This document shows, piece after piece, positions 8,799 to 17,927 of a stretch of DNA of 64,000 bases. The position numbers and the translations under genes are program-made. Source of the DNA: Bradyrhizobium betae (GTDB taxonomy: Bacteria > Pseudomonadota > Alphaproteobacteria > Rhizobiales > Xanthobacteraceae); the NCBI RefSeq assembly GCF_004123905.1, contig NZ_MZXW01000021.1, positions 1 to 64,000 on the forward strand, read 5' to 3'. How positions within the stretch are numbered: position 1 is the first letter of the stretch; each line of letters begins with the position of its first letter. A model generated the notes under the pieces. That model was not told the DNA's origin, ran no database searches, and saw only the letters and a list, made by a program, of their open reading frames with translations.

Positions 8799-9587
8799 AT
8801 GTCCGCAAATCCATCCCTCGGTGAGACGCTGGCGGTGTTGCTGGCGCGCGACATGGCCGACGGCGAGAAGGTCATTATCGGGACCAACTCCGACATCCAG
8901 CTCGCCGCCTGCAACCTCGCGCGGCGCATGCAGGCGCCGCGGCTATGGTGGATTTCCGGTCCGGGCGGCATGGTCAATCCGACCCGCGATCACCTGTTGT
9001 CCACTGCTGACTACGAAAACGTCGAGTCGGCAGAAGCATGGATGGATCTGCCGGTCATGATCGACTTCATCGACTGGAAGGTCCACTTCTTCGATTTTGC
9101 CATCCTGTCCGCGCTGCAGGTCGACCGCTTCGGTAACATCAACACGGTCGTGGTCGGCGACCAGCGCAAGCCGCGTGTCCGCGGCCCCGGAACCGTCGGT
9201 ATTAGTGCGCTCTGCGGTCTCGCCAAGCGCTTCTATGTGTGCCTGACCCGTCATGACCGCAGCGCGTTCGTGCCGCGGGTCGATTTCCTGTGCGGACCCG
9301 GTCACATGGAAGGCGGCGATTCCCGCGAGCGCATGGGCTTGCCGCCGGGCGGGCCGAAATTGGTGCTCTCGCCGTTGGGCGTGTTTGATTTTGCGCCCGG
9401 CAGCAAGGCCATGCGCGTGAAGTCGATCGGTCCGGGGGTGACGCTGGAGCAGATCCGCGACTGCACGGCCTTCGACGTCGTCATGGACAGCTCGCCGCCG
9501 GTGACGACCATGCCCACCGATCAGGAGCTCGCGCTGCTGCGCAAGCATGTCGACCGCCGCGGCGATCTTCGGCGCAAATTTCCCTGA
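8799..9587 (+). CDS. IpdB/GctB-like CoA-transferase subunit beta
   Basis: A 262-residue family I CoA-transferase subunit of the glutaconate CoA-transferase B / IpdB type. The N-terminal part (AVLLARDMADGEKVIIGTNSDIQLAACNLARR) and DRFGNINTVVVGD are characteristic. Where classical transferases carry the catalytic glutamate after the first sheet, this protein has a Trp-Ile-Ser-Gly-Pro-Gly-Gly stretch. IpdB-type proteins also lack that glutamate and, with IpdA, hydrolyse a ring C-C bond in steroid breakdown, so ring hydrolysis is a real alternative to CoA transfer here. The ATG at 8799 follows the operator by 15 bp; an upstream in-frame extension from 8643 would run through the operator and is rejected. 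It is the first gene of an eight-gene operon. Confidence 0.8.
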   Translation: MSANPSLGETLAVLLARDMADGEKVIIGTNSDIQLAACNLARRMQAPRLWWISGPGGMVNPTRDHLLSTADYENVESAEAWMDLPVMIDFIDWKVHFFDFAILSALQVDRFGNINTVVVGDQRKPRVRGPGTVGISALCGLAKRFYVCLTRHDRSAFVPRVDFLCGPGHMEGGDSRERMGLPPGGPKLVLSPLGVFDFAPGSKAMRVKSIGPGVTLEQIRDCTAFDVVMDSSPPVTTMPTDQELALLRKHVDRRGDLRRKFP

Positions 9588-9637
9588 ACCTACGGCAGGC
9601 GTCCTCCCAATCAGACCGACAGGCAAGCTGAAGTCCC

Positions 9638-10522
9638 ATGACAAAGAGCAAGATCGTTTCTGCCGACGAGGCCGTCGCCGAGATCCAGGATGGAGCCAAA
9701 GTTGCGCTCGGCGGCTGGATCTTCAACTCGCAACCGATGGCGCTGGTGCGGGCGTTGATCCGTAAAGGTGCGCGCGACCTGCACCTCATCCCGGCGCCAG
9801 GCTCGATCGCGCCGGACATGCTGATCGGTGCGGGGTGTGCCGCCTCCACCGTCTGCGTCTTCATCAGCTTCGAGCAGTTCGGCTTGGCGCCGCATTTCCG
9901 CCGTCAGGCGGAGAGCGGCGCGCTCAAGGTTTACGATCTGGATGGACCGGGTATTGCCGGCGGACTGCGGGCAGGAATTTGTGACTTGCCTTACATGCCC
10001 GTGCCCGACCTCGGCACCGATCTGCCGAAATTCGCGCCGGAGCATTATTGGCCGCTGCCGTCCAAACCCGGCGAGCGCAAGATGCTCGCGGTCGCCGCCG
10101 TCAAGCCGGATGTGTGCCTGCTGCACGCGCAGCAGGCCGACGAGCACGGCAATGTCCAGCATTTGGGGCCGCCCTTCTTCGACGCGATGATCGCGCAGGC
10201 GTCCCGGCGGGTCATCGTCTCCGTGGATCGTATCGTCTCGTCCGACACCATCCGGCGCAGCAATCACCTGACCAAGCTGCCGAGCGCGATGGTCGATGCG
10301 GTGGTCGAGGCGCCGTTCGGTGCGCATCCGACTGCCTCGCCATCACTCTATCGCTCCGATGAGGCGCATCTGAAGGAGTATGTGATGAGCAGCGCCAGCG
10401 TCGAGGCTTTCGGCGGCTATCTGGAGCGCTATGTGCGGAGCGCATCGCCCACGGCGTATCTCGACGTCATTGGCGGCAGCCGGCTGGGTGCCCTTGCCGT
10501 GTCCGAAACCAATCTGAAATGA
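9638..10522 (+). CDS. IpdA/GctA-like CoA-transferase subunit alpha
   Basis: A 294-residue partner subunit. The N-terminus (MTKSKIVSADEAVAEIQDGAKVALGG) and the LLHAQQADEHGNVQ segment are typical of the alpha subunits of glutaconate CoA-transferase and of IpdA. It follows the beta subunit by 50 bp; subunits in this order occur in IpdAB-like pairs. Its stop overlaps the start of the next CoA-transferase by four bases (ATGA), indicating translational coupling. The pair would form an alpha2-beta2 complex in the cytoplasm. Whether it transfers CoA or hydrolyses a cyclic beta-diketone thioester cannot be told without modelling. Confidence 0.8.
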   Translation: MTKSKIVSADEAVAEIQDGAKVALGGWIFNSQPMALVRALIRKGARDLHLIPAPGSIAPDMLIGAGCAASTVCVFISFEQFGLAPHFRRQAESGALKVYDLDGPGIAGGLRAGICDLPYMPVPDLGTDLPKFAPEHYWPLPSKPGERKMLAVAAVKPDVCLLHAQQADEHGNVQHLGPPFFDAMIAQASRRVIVSVDRIVSSDTIRRSNHLTKLPSAMVDAVVEAPFGAHPTASPSLYRSDEAHLKEYVMSSASVEAFGGYLERYVRSASPTAYLDVIGGSRLGALAVSETNLK

Positions 10523-11763
10523 GCATCGACATGGCAGCCGGAGCGGTAACCGGATCGACCCGTCCGGGGATTCTCGACGGAATTCGTGTCCTCGATTTCA
10601 CCGCCATGATGTCGGGTCCTTACTGTACGCGCCTGATGGCGGATCTCGGCGCCGAGGTCATCAAAGTCGAGCCGCCCGAGGGCGACCACATCCGCTTGCG
10701 GCCGCCGCTGCGGCATGGGCGAAGCGCCTATTTCGCCCAGCTCAATGCCGGCAAGAGCAGCATCGCCCTCGATCTCAAGCGGCCTGAGGCGCGCAACCTG
10801 ATCTACGAGCTGGTGCCGCATTGCGACGTGCTCGTGGAGAATTATCGTCCGGGCGTGATGCAGCGGCTTGCGTTGGACTACGAAGCTGTCGCCAAGCTCA
10901 ATCCCAAGCTGGTGTATTGCTCGATCTCTGGCTTTGGCCAGGAGGGATCCTGGTCTGGGCGGAGCGCCTATGCGCCGGTGCTGCACGCGACGTCCGGCTA
11001 CGACATGGCCAATCTCGATTACCAGGAGGGCGACATTGCGCGTCCGCTGAAGAACGGCATCTTCATCGCCGATGTGCTGGGCGGCTCGACCGCCTTCGGA
11101 GCCATTCAAGCGGCACTATTTCGGACGCTCAAAACCGGACAGGGCGAATATGTCGACGTCTCCCTGCTCGACGCCATGGTCAGCATGCTGGTGTACGAGT
11201 GCCAGGAGGCGCAATTCCCGGCCGAGCGTCGCCGGCCGCTCTATCGACCGACGCAAGCCAGCGATGGCTTCCTGCTCGTCGCTCCCGTGAGCCAGAACAA
11301 TTTCGAGGCCTTGGCGCGCGGCGTCGGCCATCCCGAATGGATCAGTGACGTGCGTTTCGCAACCAGCAGCGCCCGCGAGCATCACTGGTCGGAGTTGATG
11401 AACTTGCTCGACGATTGGGCGGCGTCGCGAACGGCCGCCGAGTGCGAGGCCGTCCTCACCAAGGTCGGCGTGCCGTGCTCGCAATACCGAACGATCCACG
11501 AGACGATGACGCTGCCCCCCATCCAGGAGCGCGGCGTTCTCGAGGAGATCGATGATGGGGCCGGGCCGATGCACATTCCCAATCCCGCATTCCGATTCGC
11601 GCACAGTGCAGCCCATGTCCGGAACAAGGTGCCTGCGCTCGGCGAGGACGGGCCAGGGCTGTTGCAACGCCTCCTGGGGCTGACTCCTCAGGCGATTGCG
11701 ACACTGCGCGCGGACAAGGTTCTCCGGGGCGTGGAAGAACAAGCTGTCGCGGCGGCCGAGTAG
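10519..11763 (+). CDS. Family III CoA-transferase, catalytic Asp replaced
   Basis: A 414-residue CaiB/BaiF protein with the normal fold markers GIRVLDFTAMMSGPYCTRLM (21-40), GAEVIKVE (44-51) and VLVENYRPGVM. At the catalytic aspartate position the reading is SAYAPVLHATSG: Ala152 stands where Asp156 stands in the paralogue at 4129-5382 (GFDPVIQAETG). Without that Asp the classical acyl-anhydride mechanism is not possible, so it may be an isomerase-like, binding or altered-mechanism family member. ATGA overlap with the IpdA-like gene shows coupling. The C-terminal part is full length. Substrate is unknown. Confidence 0.8.
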   Translation: MSIDMAAGAVTGSTRPGILDGIRVLDFTAMMSGPYCTRLMADLGAEVIKVEPPEGDHIRLRPPLRHGRSAYFAQLNAGKSSIALDLKRPEARNLIYELVPHCDVLVENYRPGVMQRLALDYEAVAKLNPKLVYCSISGFGQEGSWSGRSAYAPVLHATSGYDMANLDYQEGDIARPLKNGIFIADVLGGSTAFGAIQAALFRTLKTGQGEYVDVSLLDAMVSMLVYECQEAQFPAERRRPLYRPTQASDGFLLVAPVSQNNFEALARGVGHPEWISDVRFATSSAREHHWSELMNLLDDWAASRTAAECEAVLTKVGVPCSQYRTIHETMTLPPIQERGVLEEIDDGAGPMHIPNPAFRFAHSAAHVRNKVPALGEDGPGLLQRLLGLTPQAIATLRADKVLRGVEEQAVAAAE

Positions 11764-11797
11764 ACGGGGCAAGCACGAGGAACGGAGGGGGCCAGAG

Positions 11798-13066
11798 TTG
11801 AGCGCGGCGAACTTTCCCATCCCCGAGAACATCGTGGCGGTGCTGACGGATCCTGCGGCCTATGGCGATCACCGCATCTTCGACGCCTATCGATGGCTGC
11901 GCGCCAACCAGCCGCTCGGGATAGCCAACCCTCGCGGCTTCAATCCGTTCTGGGTCGTGACGCGCCACACCGATATTCAAGTCGTCAGCCAAAACAACCA
12001 GCTGTTTCGCAGCAGTGATCGCCCGATAGCTCTGATGAGCAGCAAGGCCGAAGCCAGGATGGAGGCGGCAACGGGCGGTAAAGGCCTGCTCCGCTCGCTG
12101 GTGCAGATGGATCTCCCTGACCATCCCAAGTTCCGGGCCCTGACGCAGAAATGGTTCACGCCTGGCAATCTGCGTTCGATCGAAGGCAACGTGCGCGCCA
12201 TCGCGAAGAGCTATGCGGATCGGCTCGCAGCATCCGGCGGACATTGCGACTTCGTGTCCGACATCGCGCTGGGCTTTCCGCTGCGGGTGGTCATGAGCAT
12301 TCTCGGCGTCGATGCGGATGACGAGCCCAAGATGCTACGTCTGACACAGGAGTTCTTCGGCACCAAGGATCCCGATAACGCGCGCAAGGGACAGAATGAT
12401 GGGGTCGCAGCGCTCTCGGACGTCGTGTCGGAATTCGGCGAGTTCTTTTTTTCCGTCGTCACCAACAGGCGCGTCAACCCGTCCGACGATCTCGCCAGCG
12501 TCATCGCCAATGCGCAGTTCGACGGCGAACCGATATCCGACCTGGATGCACTCAGCTATTTCGTGACCATCGCGACCGCGGGTCACGACACGACGTCGTC
12601 TTCGAGTGCAGGCGGGATGTGGGCGCTTTGCGAGCATCCGGAGCAGTTTGCGAAGCTGAAAGCCAATCCCGCCCTGATCCCCGGCTTCGTCGACGAGGCG
12701 ATCCGTTGGAGCACGCCTGTCAAGCATTTCATGCGGACGGCGGCCGCCGACACCGAGCTGGGCGGCCGTCCCATCAGCCGCGGCGATTGGCTCATGCTGT
12801 GCTACGCGTCGGCAAATCGCGATGAAGCTGTTTTTCAGGATTCGGAGGCGTTCCGGATCGATCGCTCTCCGAACCGGCATCTCGCCTTCGGCTACGGAGC
12901 CCATCTGTGTCTGGGGCAGTATCTTGCCAAGCTCGAGATGCGGATACTCTTCGAAGAGTTGCTGCAGCGGATTTCGTCGGTCGAGCTCGACGGCGCAGGC
13001 GCAATGACCGTCTCCTGGTTCGTCAACGGGCCCAAGCGACTCCCGATCCGGTACCAACTCCATTGA
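11798..13066 (+). CDS. Cytochrome P450
   Basis: A soluble class I bacterial P450 of 422 residues. The I-helix oxygen-activation motif AGHDTTSS, the K-helix E-x-x-R in EAIRWSTPVKHF, and the haem loop FGYGAHLCLG with the thiolate ligand near Cys371 are all present. The start is taken as TTG at 11798, after a strong GGAGGGG; an in-frame ATG at 11696 lies inside the preceding gene. It would need a ferredoxin and reductase not adjacent to it. It is paralogous to the P450 at 14255, from which it is separated only by an alcohol dehydrogenase, so the three may hydroxylate a ring or side chain and oxidise the resulting alcohol. Confidence 0.92.
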   Translation: MSAANFPIPENIVAVLTDPAAYGDHRIFDAYRWLRANQPLGIANPRGFNPFWVVTRHTDIQVVSQNNQLFRSSDRPIALMSSKAEARMEAATGGKGLLRSLVQMDLPDHPKFRALTQKWFTPGNLRSIEGNVRAIAKSYADRLAASGGHCDFVSDIALGFPLRVVMSILGVDADDEPKMLRLTQEFFGTKDPDNARKGQNDGVAALSDVVSEFGEFFFSVVTNRRVNPSDDLASVIANAQFDGEPISDLDALSYFVTIATAGHDTTSSSSAGGMWALCEHPEQFAKLKANPALIPGFVDEAIRWSTPVKHFMRTAAADTELGGRPISRGDWLMLCYASANRDEAVFQDSEAFRIDRSPNRHLAFGYGAHLCLGQYLAKLEMRILFEELLQRISSVELDGAGAMTVSWFVNGPKRLPIRYQLH

Positions 13067-13127
13067 ACCGACTCGCCACCCCGGTCCCGCAGCTTCGGCG
13101 GGGACCAGAAAACGAGCAGACACGAGC

Positions 13128-14231
13128 ATGAAAATCACAGCGGCAGTAGCACTTGCGCCGGAGAGTCCGTTCGAACTGATTAGTTGCGATCTGTCCGATG
13201 AGCTCGCGCCGGGACAGGTGCTCGTCCGCATCGAGGCCTGCGGCATCTGCCATACCGATCTGGCGGTGAAGCTGCAGCACATGCCGGTGCCGCTGCCCAA
13301 GGTTCTCGGCCATGAGGGCGCCGGCGTCATCGAACGTGTTGGTCCTGATGTGGCTGGGCTGGCGGAGGGCGACCACGTGCTGATGAGCTTCGGCTCATGC
13401 GGAGCGTGCGGACAATGCCAGCTCGGCGCGCCCGGCTATTGCGACGAGTTCGGTATGATCAACCTGTTCGGCCAGCGGCGCGGTGGGTCGGGGCTTCGCT
13501 ACCGTGGCGCCGAACTCGGTGGTTCCTTCTTTGCGCAATCGGCGTTCGCGAGTCATGCCATTGCTACTGCGCGGAACGTGGTCAAGATCGACAAGGAGCT
13601 GCCGCTGGAACTGCTCGCTCCGCTCGGCTGCGGAATCCAAACCGGTGCGGGTGCGGTGCTGAACGTCCTGGCGCCCCGTGCCGGTGCATCGATCGCGGTG
13701 TTCGGCGTCGGCGCCGTCGGAATGGCCGGGGTCATGGGCGCGAGGCTCGCGGGCTGCGGCACGATCATCGCGGTCGATGTCCGCACCGAGCGGCTTACCC
13801 GTGCGCTCGACCTCGGAGCAACGCATACCATCGATGGCCGGACACCTGAATTGGCGAGGGCGGTTGCTGCATTGGGGAAAGGCCGTGGTGTCGATCACTC
13901 GCTCGATACCACGGGTGTTCCGGAAGCGGTCGCAGCGTCGATCGCTTGCTTGCGGCAGCGCGGCTCGTCCGCTCAGGTCGCCGCCCCGCCGCGCGGGACG
14001 CGGTTTCCCGTTGAGGCGAGCATTCTGGTCGGCGGAGGGTTGACCGTGCGTGGCGTCGTCGAAGGCGATGCCGTGCCCAGCCTCTTCCTGCCGCGGCTTA
14101 TCGACTTCTTCCGCCAGGGGCAGCTGCCGCTCGACAGGATCGTCAGCTTCTATCCGTTCGAAGCGATCAATCGGGCCATCGAGGACATGGAGACCGGCGC
14201 AACCATCAAGCCGGTGCTGCGGATGAACTGA
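13128..14231 (+). CDS. Zinc-dependent alcohol dehydrogenase
   Basis: A 367-residue medium-chain dehydrogenase. Catalytic zinc ligands are Cys38 in ACGICHTD, His62-Glu63 in LGHEGAG, and Cys in LGCGIQTGAG; structural zinc cysteines lie in CGACGQCQLGAPGYC near 90-105. The Rossmann GVGAVGMAG motif near residue 195 and a following acidic VDVR point to NAD(H). LGCGIQTGAGAVLN resembles aryl-alcohol and benzyl-alcohol dehydrogenases. It lies 61 bp after one P450 and 23 bp before the other, and probably oxidises the alcohol those enzymes produce. Confidence 0.9.
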   Translation: MKITAAVALAPESPFELISCDLSDELAPGQVLVRIEACGICHTDLAVKLQHMPVPLPKVLGHEGAGVIERVGPDVAGLAEGDHVLMSFGSCGACGQCQLGAPGYCDEFGMINLFGQRRGGSGLRYRGAELGGSFFAQSAFASHAIATARNVVKIDKELPLELLAPLGCGIQTGAGAVLNVLAPRAGASIAVFGVGAVGMAGVMGARLAGCGTIIAVDVRTERLTRALDLGATHTIDGRTPELARAVAALGKGRGVDHSLDTTGVPEAVAASIACLRQRGSSAQVAAPPRGTRFPVEASILVGGGLTVRGVVEGDAVPSLFLPRLIDFFRQGQLPLDRIVSFYPFEAINRAIEDMETGATIKPVLRMN

Positions 14232-14254
14232 ATAGCGCAAGAGGGGAGGACACG

Positions 14255-15493
14255 ATGCAGGACGCGACTCTGGATCAAGCGATCGTTGACCACAAGACCT
14301 ATGGAACTCTCGACAGGCAGCACGTCCTGTTCTCGATGCTTCGCAAGGACGATCCGGTGCATTTGACGGAGCCGTCGGGATTCCGTCCATTCTGGACCAT
14401 CAGCAAGCACCAGGACATCATCGAGATCGAGCGCCAGAACGAGCGCTTCATCAACGCGCCCCGCACCAAGATCTTGTCCATCGAATTCGAGAACAAGGTG
14501 CGCGAGGCGATGGCCGGCCGTCCAATGCTGGTCCGCGCCATCAATCACATGGATAATCCCGAGCATGCCAAATACAAGAAGATCACGCATGCCTGGTTTC
14601 AGCCGCGTGAGGTGCGGCGCCTCGAAGAAAGCATCGGGTCGCTCGCCCGCGCGAGCGTCGACCAGATGCTGCAGAAAGGCAATGAGTGCGATTTCTATAA
14701 CGACGTCGCGGTGTGGTACCCGCTCAAGGTGATCATGCTGATCCTGGGGATTCCGGACGAGCATGGTCAGCGCCTGCTCGACATCACCAAGGCCTATTTC
14801 GGCGGCGGCGATCCGGAGATGCAGCGTGGCAGCGACCTGATCGACGCCACGTTCGCCTATGTGAACTTCTTCAGGGAAGTAGCGCAGGAGCGGCGGCAGA
14901 ACCCGAAGGATGACCTCGCAAGCATCATTGCGACGGCCGAGGTCGACGGCAAGCCGATCGGCGAGTTCGAGACCTCGTCCTACTACGTGGCGCTCGCCAG
15001 CGCCGGTCACGATACCGCCAGCGCAACGCTCTCCGGCGGTCTGCTCGCCCTGATCGAGAATCCGGCCGAGATGCAGAAGCTGAGGGGCAATCCCGATCTC
15101 ATTCCGCTGGCGGTCGAGGAGATGGTGCGCTGGGTATCTCCGGTGAAGCATTTCTTCCGGACCGCGACCGAGACTTACACCTTGCGCGGCAAGACGATCA
15201 AGCAAGGAGATAACCTGCTGCTGGCCTACCCCTCCGCCAACCGGGACGAAGACGCCTTCGAGCGCCCGTTCGCATTCGTCGCCGACCGGACGCCGAACCG
15301 CCATGTCGGCTTCGGCTTCGGCATCCACGCATGCCTCGGCATGTATCTCGCCAAGGTCGAAATGATCGCCTTCATGCGCGAGCTGTTGTCGCGCGTGGGC
15401 AGCATCGACCTCACTGGTGATCCGGCTTGGACTGAGACATCCTTCGTCGGCGGCCTGAAGCGGCTTCCGATCCGCTTCTCACGACTCCATTAA
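14255..15493 (+). CDS. Cytochrome P450 (second)
   Basis: A 412-residue soluble P450 with I-helix AGHDTASA, K-helix EEMVRWVSPVKHFFR, and haem loop FGFGIHACLG (thiolate near Cys360). It aligns throughout with the P450 at 11798 (for example RPFWTISKHQDI against NPFWVVTRHTDI, and a shared SPVKHFFR/TPVKHFMR segment), pointing to an old tandem duplication now split by the alcohol dehydrogenase gene. GAGGGGAGG precedes the ATG. It may act on a different position or on the product of the first P450. No ferredoxin gene follows. Confidence 0.92.
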   Translation: MQDATLDQAIVDHKTYGTLDRQHVLFSMLRKDDPVHLTEPSGFRPFWTISKHQDIIEIERQNERFINAPRTKILSIEFENKVREAMAGRPMLVRAINHMDNPEHAKYKKITHAWFQPREVRRLEESIGSLARASVDQMLQKGNECDFYNDVAVWYPLKVIMLILGIPDEHGQRLLDITKAYFGGGDPEMQRGSDLIDATFAYVNFFREVAQERRQNPKDDLASIIATAEVDGKPIGEFETSSYYVALASAGHDTASATLSGGLLALIENPAEMQKLRGNPDLIPLAVEEMVRWVSPVKHFFRTATETYTLRGKTIKQGDNLLLAYPSANRDEDAFERPFAFVADRTPNRHVGFGFGIHACLGMYLAKVEMIAFMRELLSRVGSIDLTGDPAWTETSFVGGLKRLPIRFSRLH

Positions 15494-15544
15494 CCCGATC
15501 TGCAGCGACCGAGATCGGTACATGATCAGGAGCGGAGCATAGGT

Positions 15545-16693
15545 ATGGACTTGGCGCCCACCGAAGCGCAACAGATGTTGCGCCATAGCATCGAACGGTT
15601 CGTCGCCGAGCATTACGACTCGGCAGCGCGTCGTCGCGCGATGCAGGCTCCCGAGGGATTTAAGCGCGACAATTGGCGCCGCTTCGCCGAACTGGGCTGG
15701 CTCGGGCTGCCGTTTGCGGAGCAGGTTGGCGGTTTCGGCGGAGGCCCGCCGGAAGTGGCCATCCTGATGGAGGAACTTGGCCGAGGCCTCGCGACCGAAC
15801 CTTATCTCTCGACGGTGCTGCTGGGCGGTGCGCTGATCGCGGAGTGCGGCAGCGAGGAGCAACAAGGGACCTTACTGCCCGCCATCATGAACGGCGAGCG
15901 GTTGCTGTCGTTTGCCCATTACGAGACGGACGCAAGAGCGGGCCTTTCGGCGGTTCGAACCATGGTGAGGAGCGAGGACCAAGGTTGGACGCTGCACGGT
16001 CGGAAGATAGCCGTCCTCGATGCCACCTCGGCCGACGTCCACCTCGTATCGGCGCGGTTGCCCGATCAGCAGGGCCGAGACCTCGCGCTGTTTCTGGTAC
16101 CGAAGGACGCGGCCGGTGTGCGCTTGCGCGAAGCGCCCCGCCTGGGCGGAGGCCGCGTTGCGGAGTTGATATTCGAACAGGTTCGGCTTCCCGCGAATGC
16201 CCGCCTCGGAACGAGTGCGGATGTGCTGCCCGCGATCGAGGCCGTCGTGGATCGGGCGATCGCCGCACTCGGTGCTGAGGCGGCCGGCATGATGCGAGCC
16301 ATGTTCGACGCGACCCTCGCATACACCAAGGTGCGCAACCAGTTTGGCCGTCCCCTGGCCGCCAACCAGGTCATCCGGCACAGGCTGGCCGACATGTACA
16401 TCCAATGCGAAGAGGCGCAAGCGATGGCGGCGCGTGCGGCTCTGCTGATCGGGAACGAGGCCAATGCGACGGAGCGGTCGCTCGTCGCCTCGGGCGCGAA
16501 GGTGAAGATCGGTCGAGCCGCACGCTACGTTGCGGAGCAAGCCGTTCAGCTTCATGGCGCGATGGGCGTGACGGACGAACTCGATCTCGGCTTCTATTTC
16601 AAACGCCTGCTGGTCTTTGAGGCGCTATTCGGAAGCGTGGACTTCCATCTCCAGCGTCACGCCGCTTTGTTCGGCAACTCGTGCCCGGAATGA
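15545..16693 (+). CDS. Acyl-CoA dehydrogenase, small-type subunit
   Basis: A 382-residue FAD enzyme of the acyl-CoA dehydrogenase family. RNQFGRPLAANQVIRHRLADMYI and QLHGAMGVTDEL are conserved C-terminal-domain motifs; the middle domain is divergent. It is followed ten bases later by a second, more typical acyl-CoA dehydrogenase (16703). Pairs of this sort form alpha2-beta2 enzymes on bulky CoA thioesters (FadE-type steroid side-chain and IpdE1-IpdE2 enzymes). I infer that this is the partner lacking a full active site, though the catalytic base cannot be settled by eye. Confidence 0.87.
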   Translation: MDLAPTEAQQMLRHSIERFVAEHYDSAARRRAMQAPEGFKRDNWRRFAELGWLGLPFAEQVGGFGGGPPEVAILMEELGRGLATEPYLSTVLLGGALIAECGSEEQQGTLLPAIMNGERLLSFAHYETDARAGLSAVRTMVRSEDQGWTLHGRKIAVLDATSADVHLVSARLPDQQGRDLALFLVPKDAAGVRLREAPRLGGGRVAELIFEQVRLPANARLGTSADVLPAIEAVVDRAIAALGAEAAGMMRAMFDATLAYTKVRNQFGRPLAANQVIRHRLADMYIQCEEAQAMAARAALLIGNEANATERSLVASGAKVKIGRAARYVAEQAVQLHGAMGVTDELDLGFYFKRLLVFEALFGSVDFHLQRHAALFGNSCPE

Positions 16694-16702
16694 GATCGAA
16701 CG

Positions 16703-17899
16703 ATGTCCCTGTCACTCACCCCCGATGAACTGCGCTTCAGAGATGAGGTGCGAGCCTTCATTGCGGCGCATCTTTCGCCCGAGTCGCGGCGCGCCAGCTT
16801 TCTGAATGTCTCCTTCTTCTCCGATCCCGATATCGTCGCGCCCTGGCAAAAGGCTTTGCACGAGCGCGGCTGGGTCGCGCCAGGCTGGCCGCACGAGCAT
16901 GGCGGGCCCGGCTGGTCGGCGGCGCAGCGCTGGATTTTCGAATCCGAATGTGCGCGCGCCGGCGCACCGCAGCTGTCGCCCATGGGCATCAAGATGGTGG
17001 GGCCAGTGTTGATGCGTTTTGGGACCACTGAGCAGAAGAAGTTCTATCTGCCCCGTATCCTCAGCGGCGAGGACCGCTGGTGCCAGGGTTATTCGGAGCC
17101 GGGGTCCGGCTCGGACCTTGCTTCGCTGAAGACGCGCGCGGTCCGCCGTGGGGAGCGCTACGTCGTCAACGGCACCAAGATCTGGACCACGCACGCGCAT
17201 TTTGCAAATCGCATGTTCGCGCTGGTCCGCACCAGCGACGAGCCCCGGCAACAGGACGGCATCAGCTTCCTGCTGATTGATATGAAATCGCCCGGCATCA
17301 CCATCCGCCCGATCATGATGATCAGCGGCGACCACGACGTCAACCAAGTGTTCTTCGACGACGTCGAAGTCCCCTTGGCCAACCTGGTCGGCGAGGAGGG
17401 GCGGGGCTGGACTTACGGCAAGTATCTGCTGGAGTTCGAGCGAGGTGGCGGGGTCAACTCGCCGAAACTAAAATATGCACTGGAGAAAGTTCGGCTACTC
17501 GCCAACTCCGACCTGTCCTGTCACGCGATTTCGCGCCCGGAGATCGCAACCAAACTGTCGGAGATCGAGCTTGACCTTCAAACGCTCGAGTTCGCCGAGT
17601 TGAAGGTGTTGTCTGCGCTGCAGAGAGGCGACAATCCCGGACCGGTGTCATCAATCCTCAAGCTGCGGGCCAGTGAGGTCCATCAGGCGATCACCCGCGT
17701 CGGGGTCGAGATCGTCGGGCAGAATGCGCTGGTGGAGGAAACCCGTCGTCCTCTCCACGCGCTCGATGACGAACCCTTGATTCCGGAAGACGTGCTGAGC
17801 GCGGTGCCCCGTCATCTCAACGGCCGCGCTAACACGATCTTCGGCGGGAGTTCGGAAATCCAGCGCGACATCATTGCGAGGCAGGTGCTCGGGCTCTAA
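16703..17899 (+). CDS. Acyl-CoA dehydrogenase, large-type subunit
   Basis: A 398-residue acyl-CoA dehydrogenase with the flavin/substrate motif GYSEPGSGSDLASLKTRAV near residue 130, NGTKIWTTHA, and the C-terminal GGSSEIQRDIIARQVLGL that closes the active site. It would introduce the alpha-beta double bond, passing electrons to ETF. Its order after the gene at 15545 with a nine-base gap argues for a heteromeric enzyme. It is the last gene of the plus-strand operon beginning at 8799 and faces the nitronate-monooxygenase-type gene tail to tail. Confidence 0.9.
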   Translation: MSLSLTPDELRFRDEVRAFIAAHLSPESRRASFLNVSFFSDPDIVAPWQKALHERGWVAPGWPHEHGGPGWSAAQRWIFESECARAGAPQLSPMGIKMVGPVLMRFGTTEQKKFYLPRILSGEDRWCQGYSEPGSGSDLASLKTRAVRRGERYVVNGTKIWTTHAHFANRMFALVRTSDEPRQQDGISFLLIDMKSPGITIRPIMMISGDHDVNQVFFDDVEVPLANLVGEEGRGWTYGKYLLEFERGGGVNSPKLKYALEKVRLLANSDLSCHAISRPEIATKLSEIELDLQTLEFAELKVLSALQRGDNPGPVSSILKLRASEVHQAITRVGVEIVGQNALVEETRRPLHALDDEPLIPEDVLSAVPRHLNGRANTIFGGSSEIQRDIIARQVLGL

Positions 17900-17927
17900 G
17901 CACAAGCGCTTCGGCGTCCGAAACCGT

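Noticed and set aside
13395..14390. 331-residue minus-strand frame over the alcohol dehydrogenase
   Set aside because: Shadow frame of a gene with complete zinc and Rossmann motifs.
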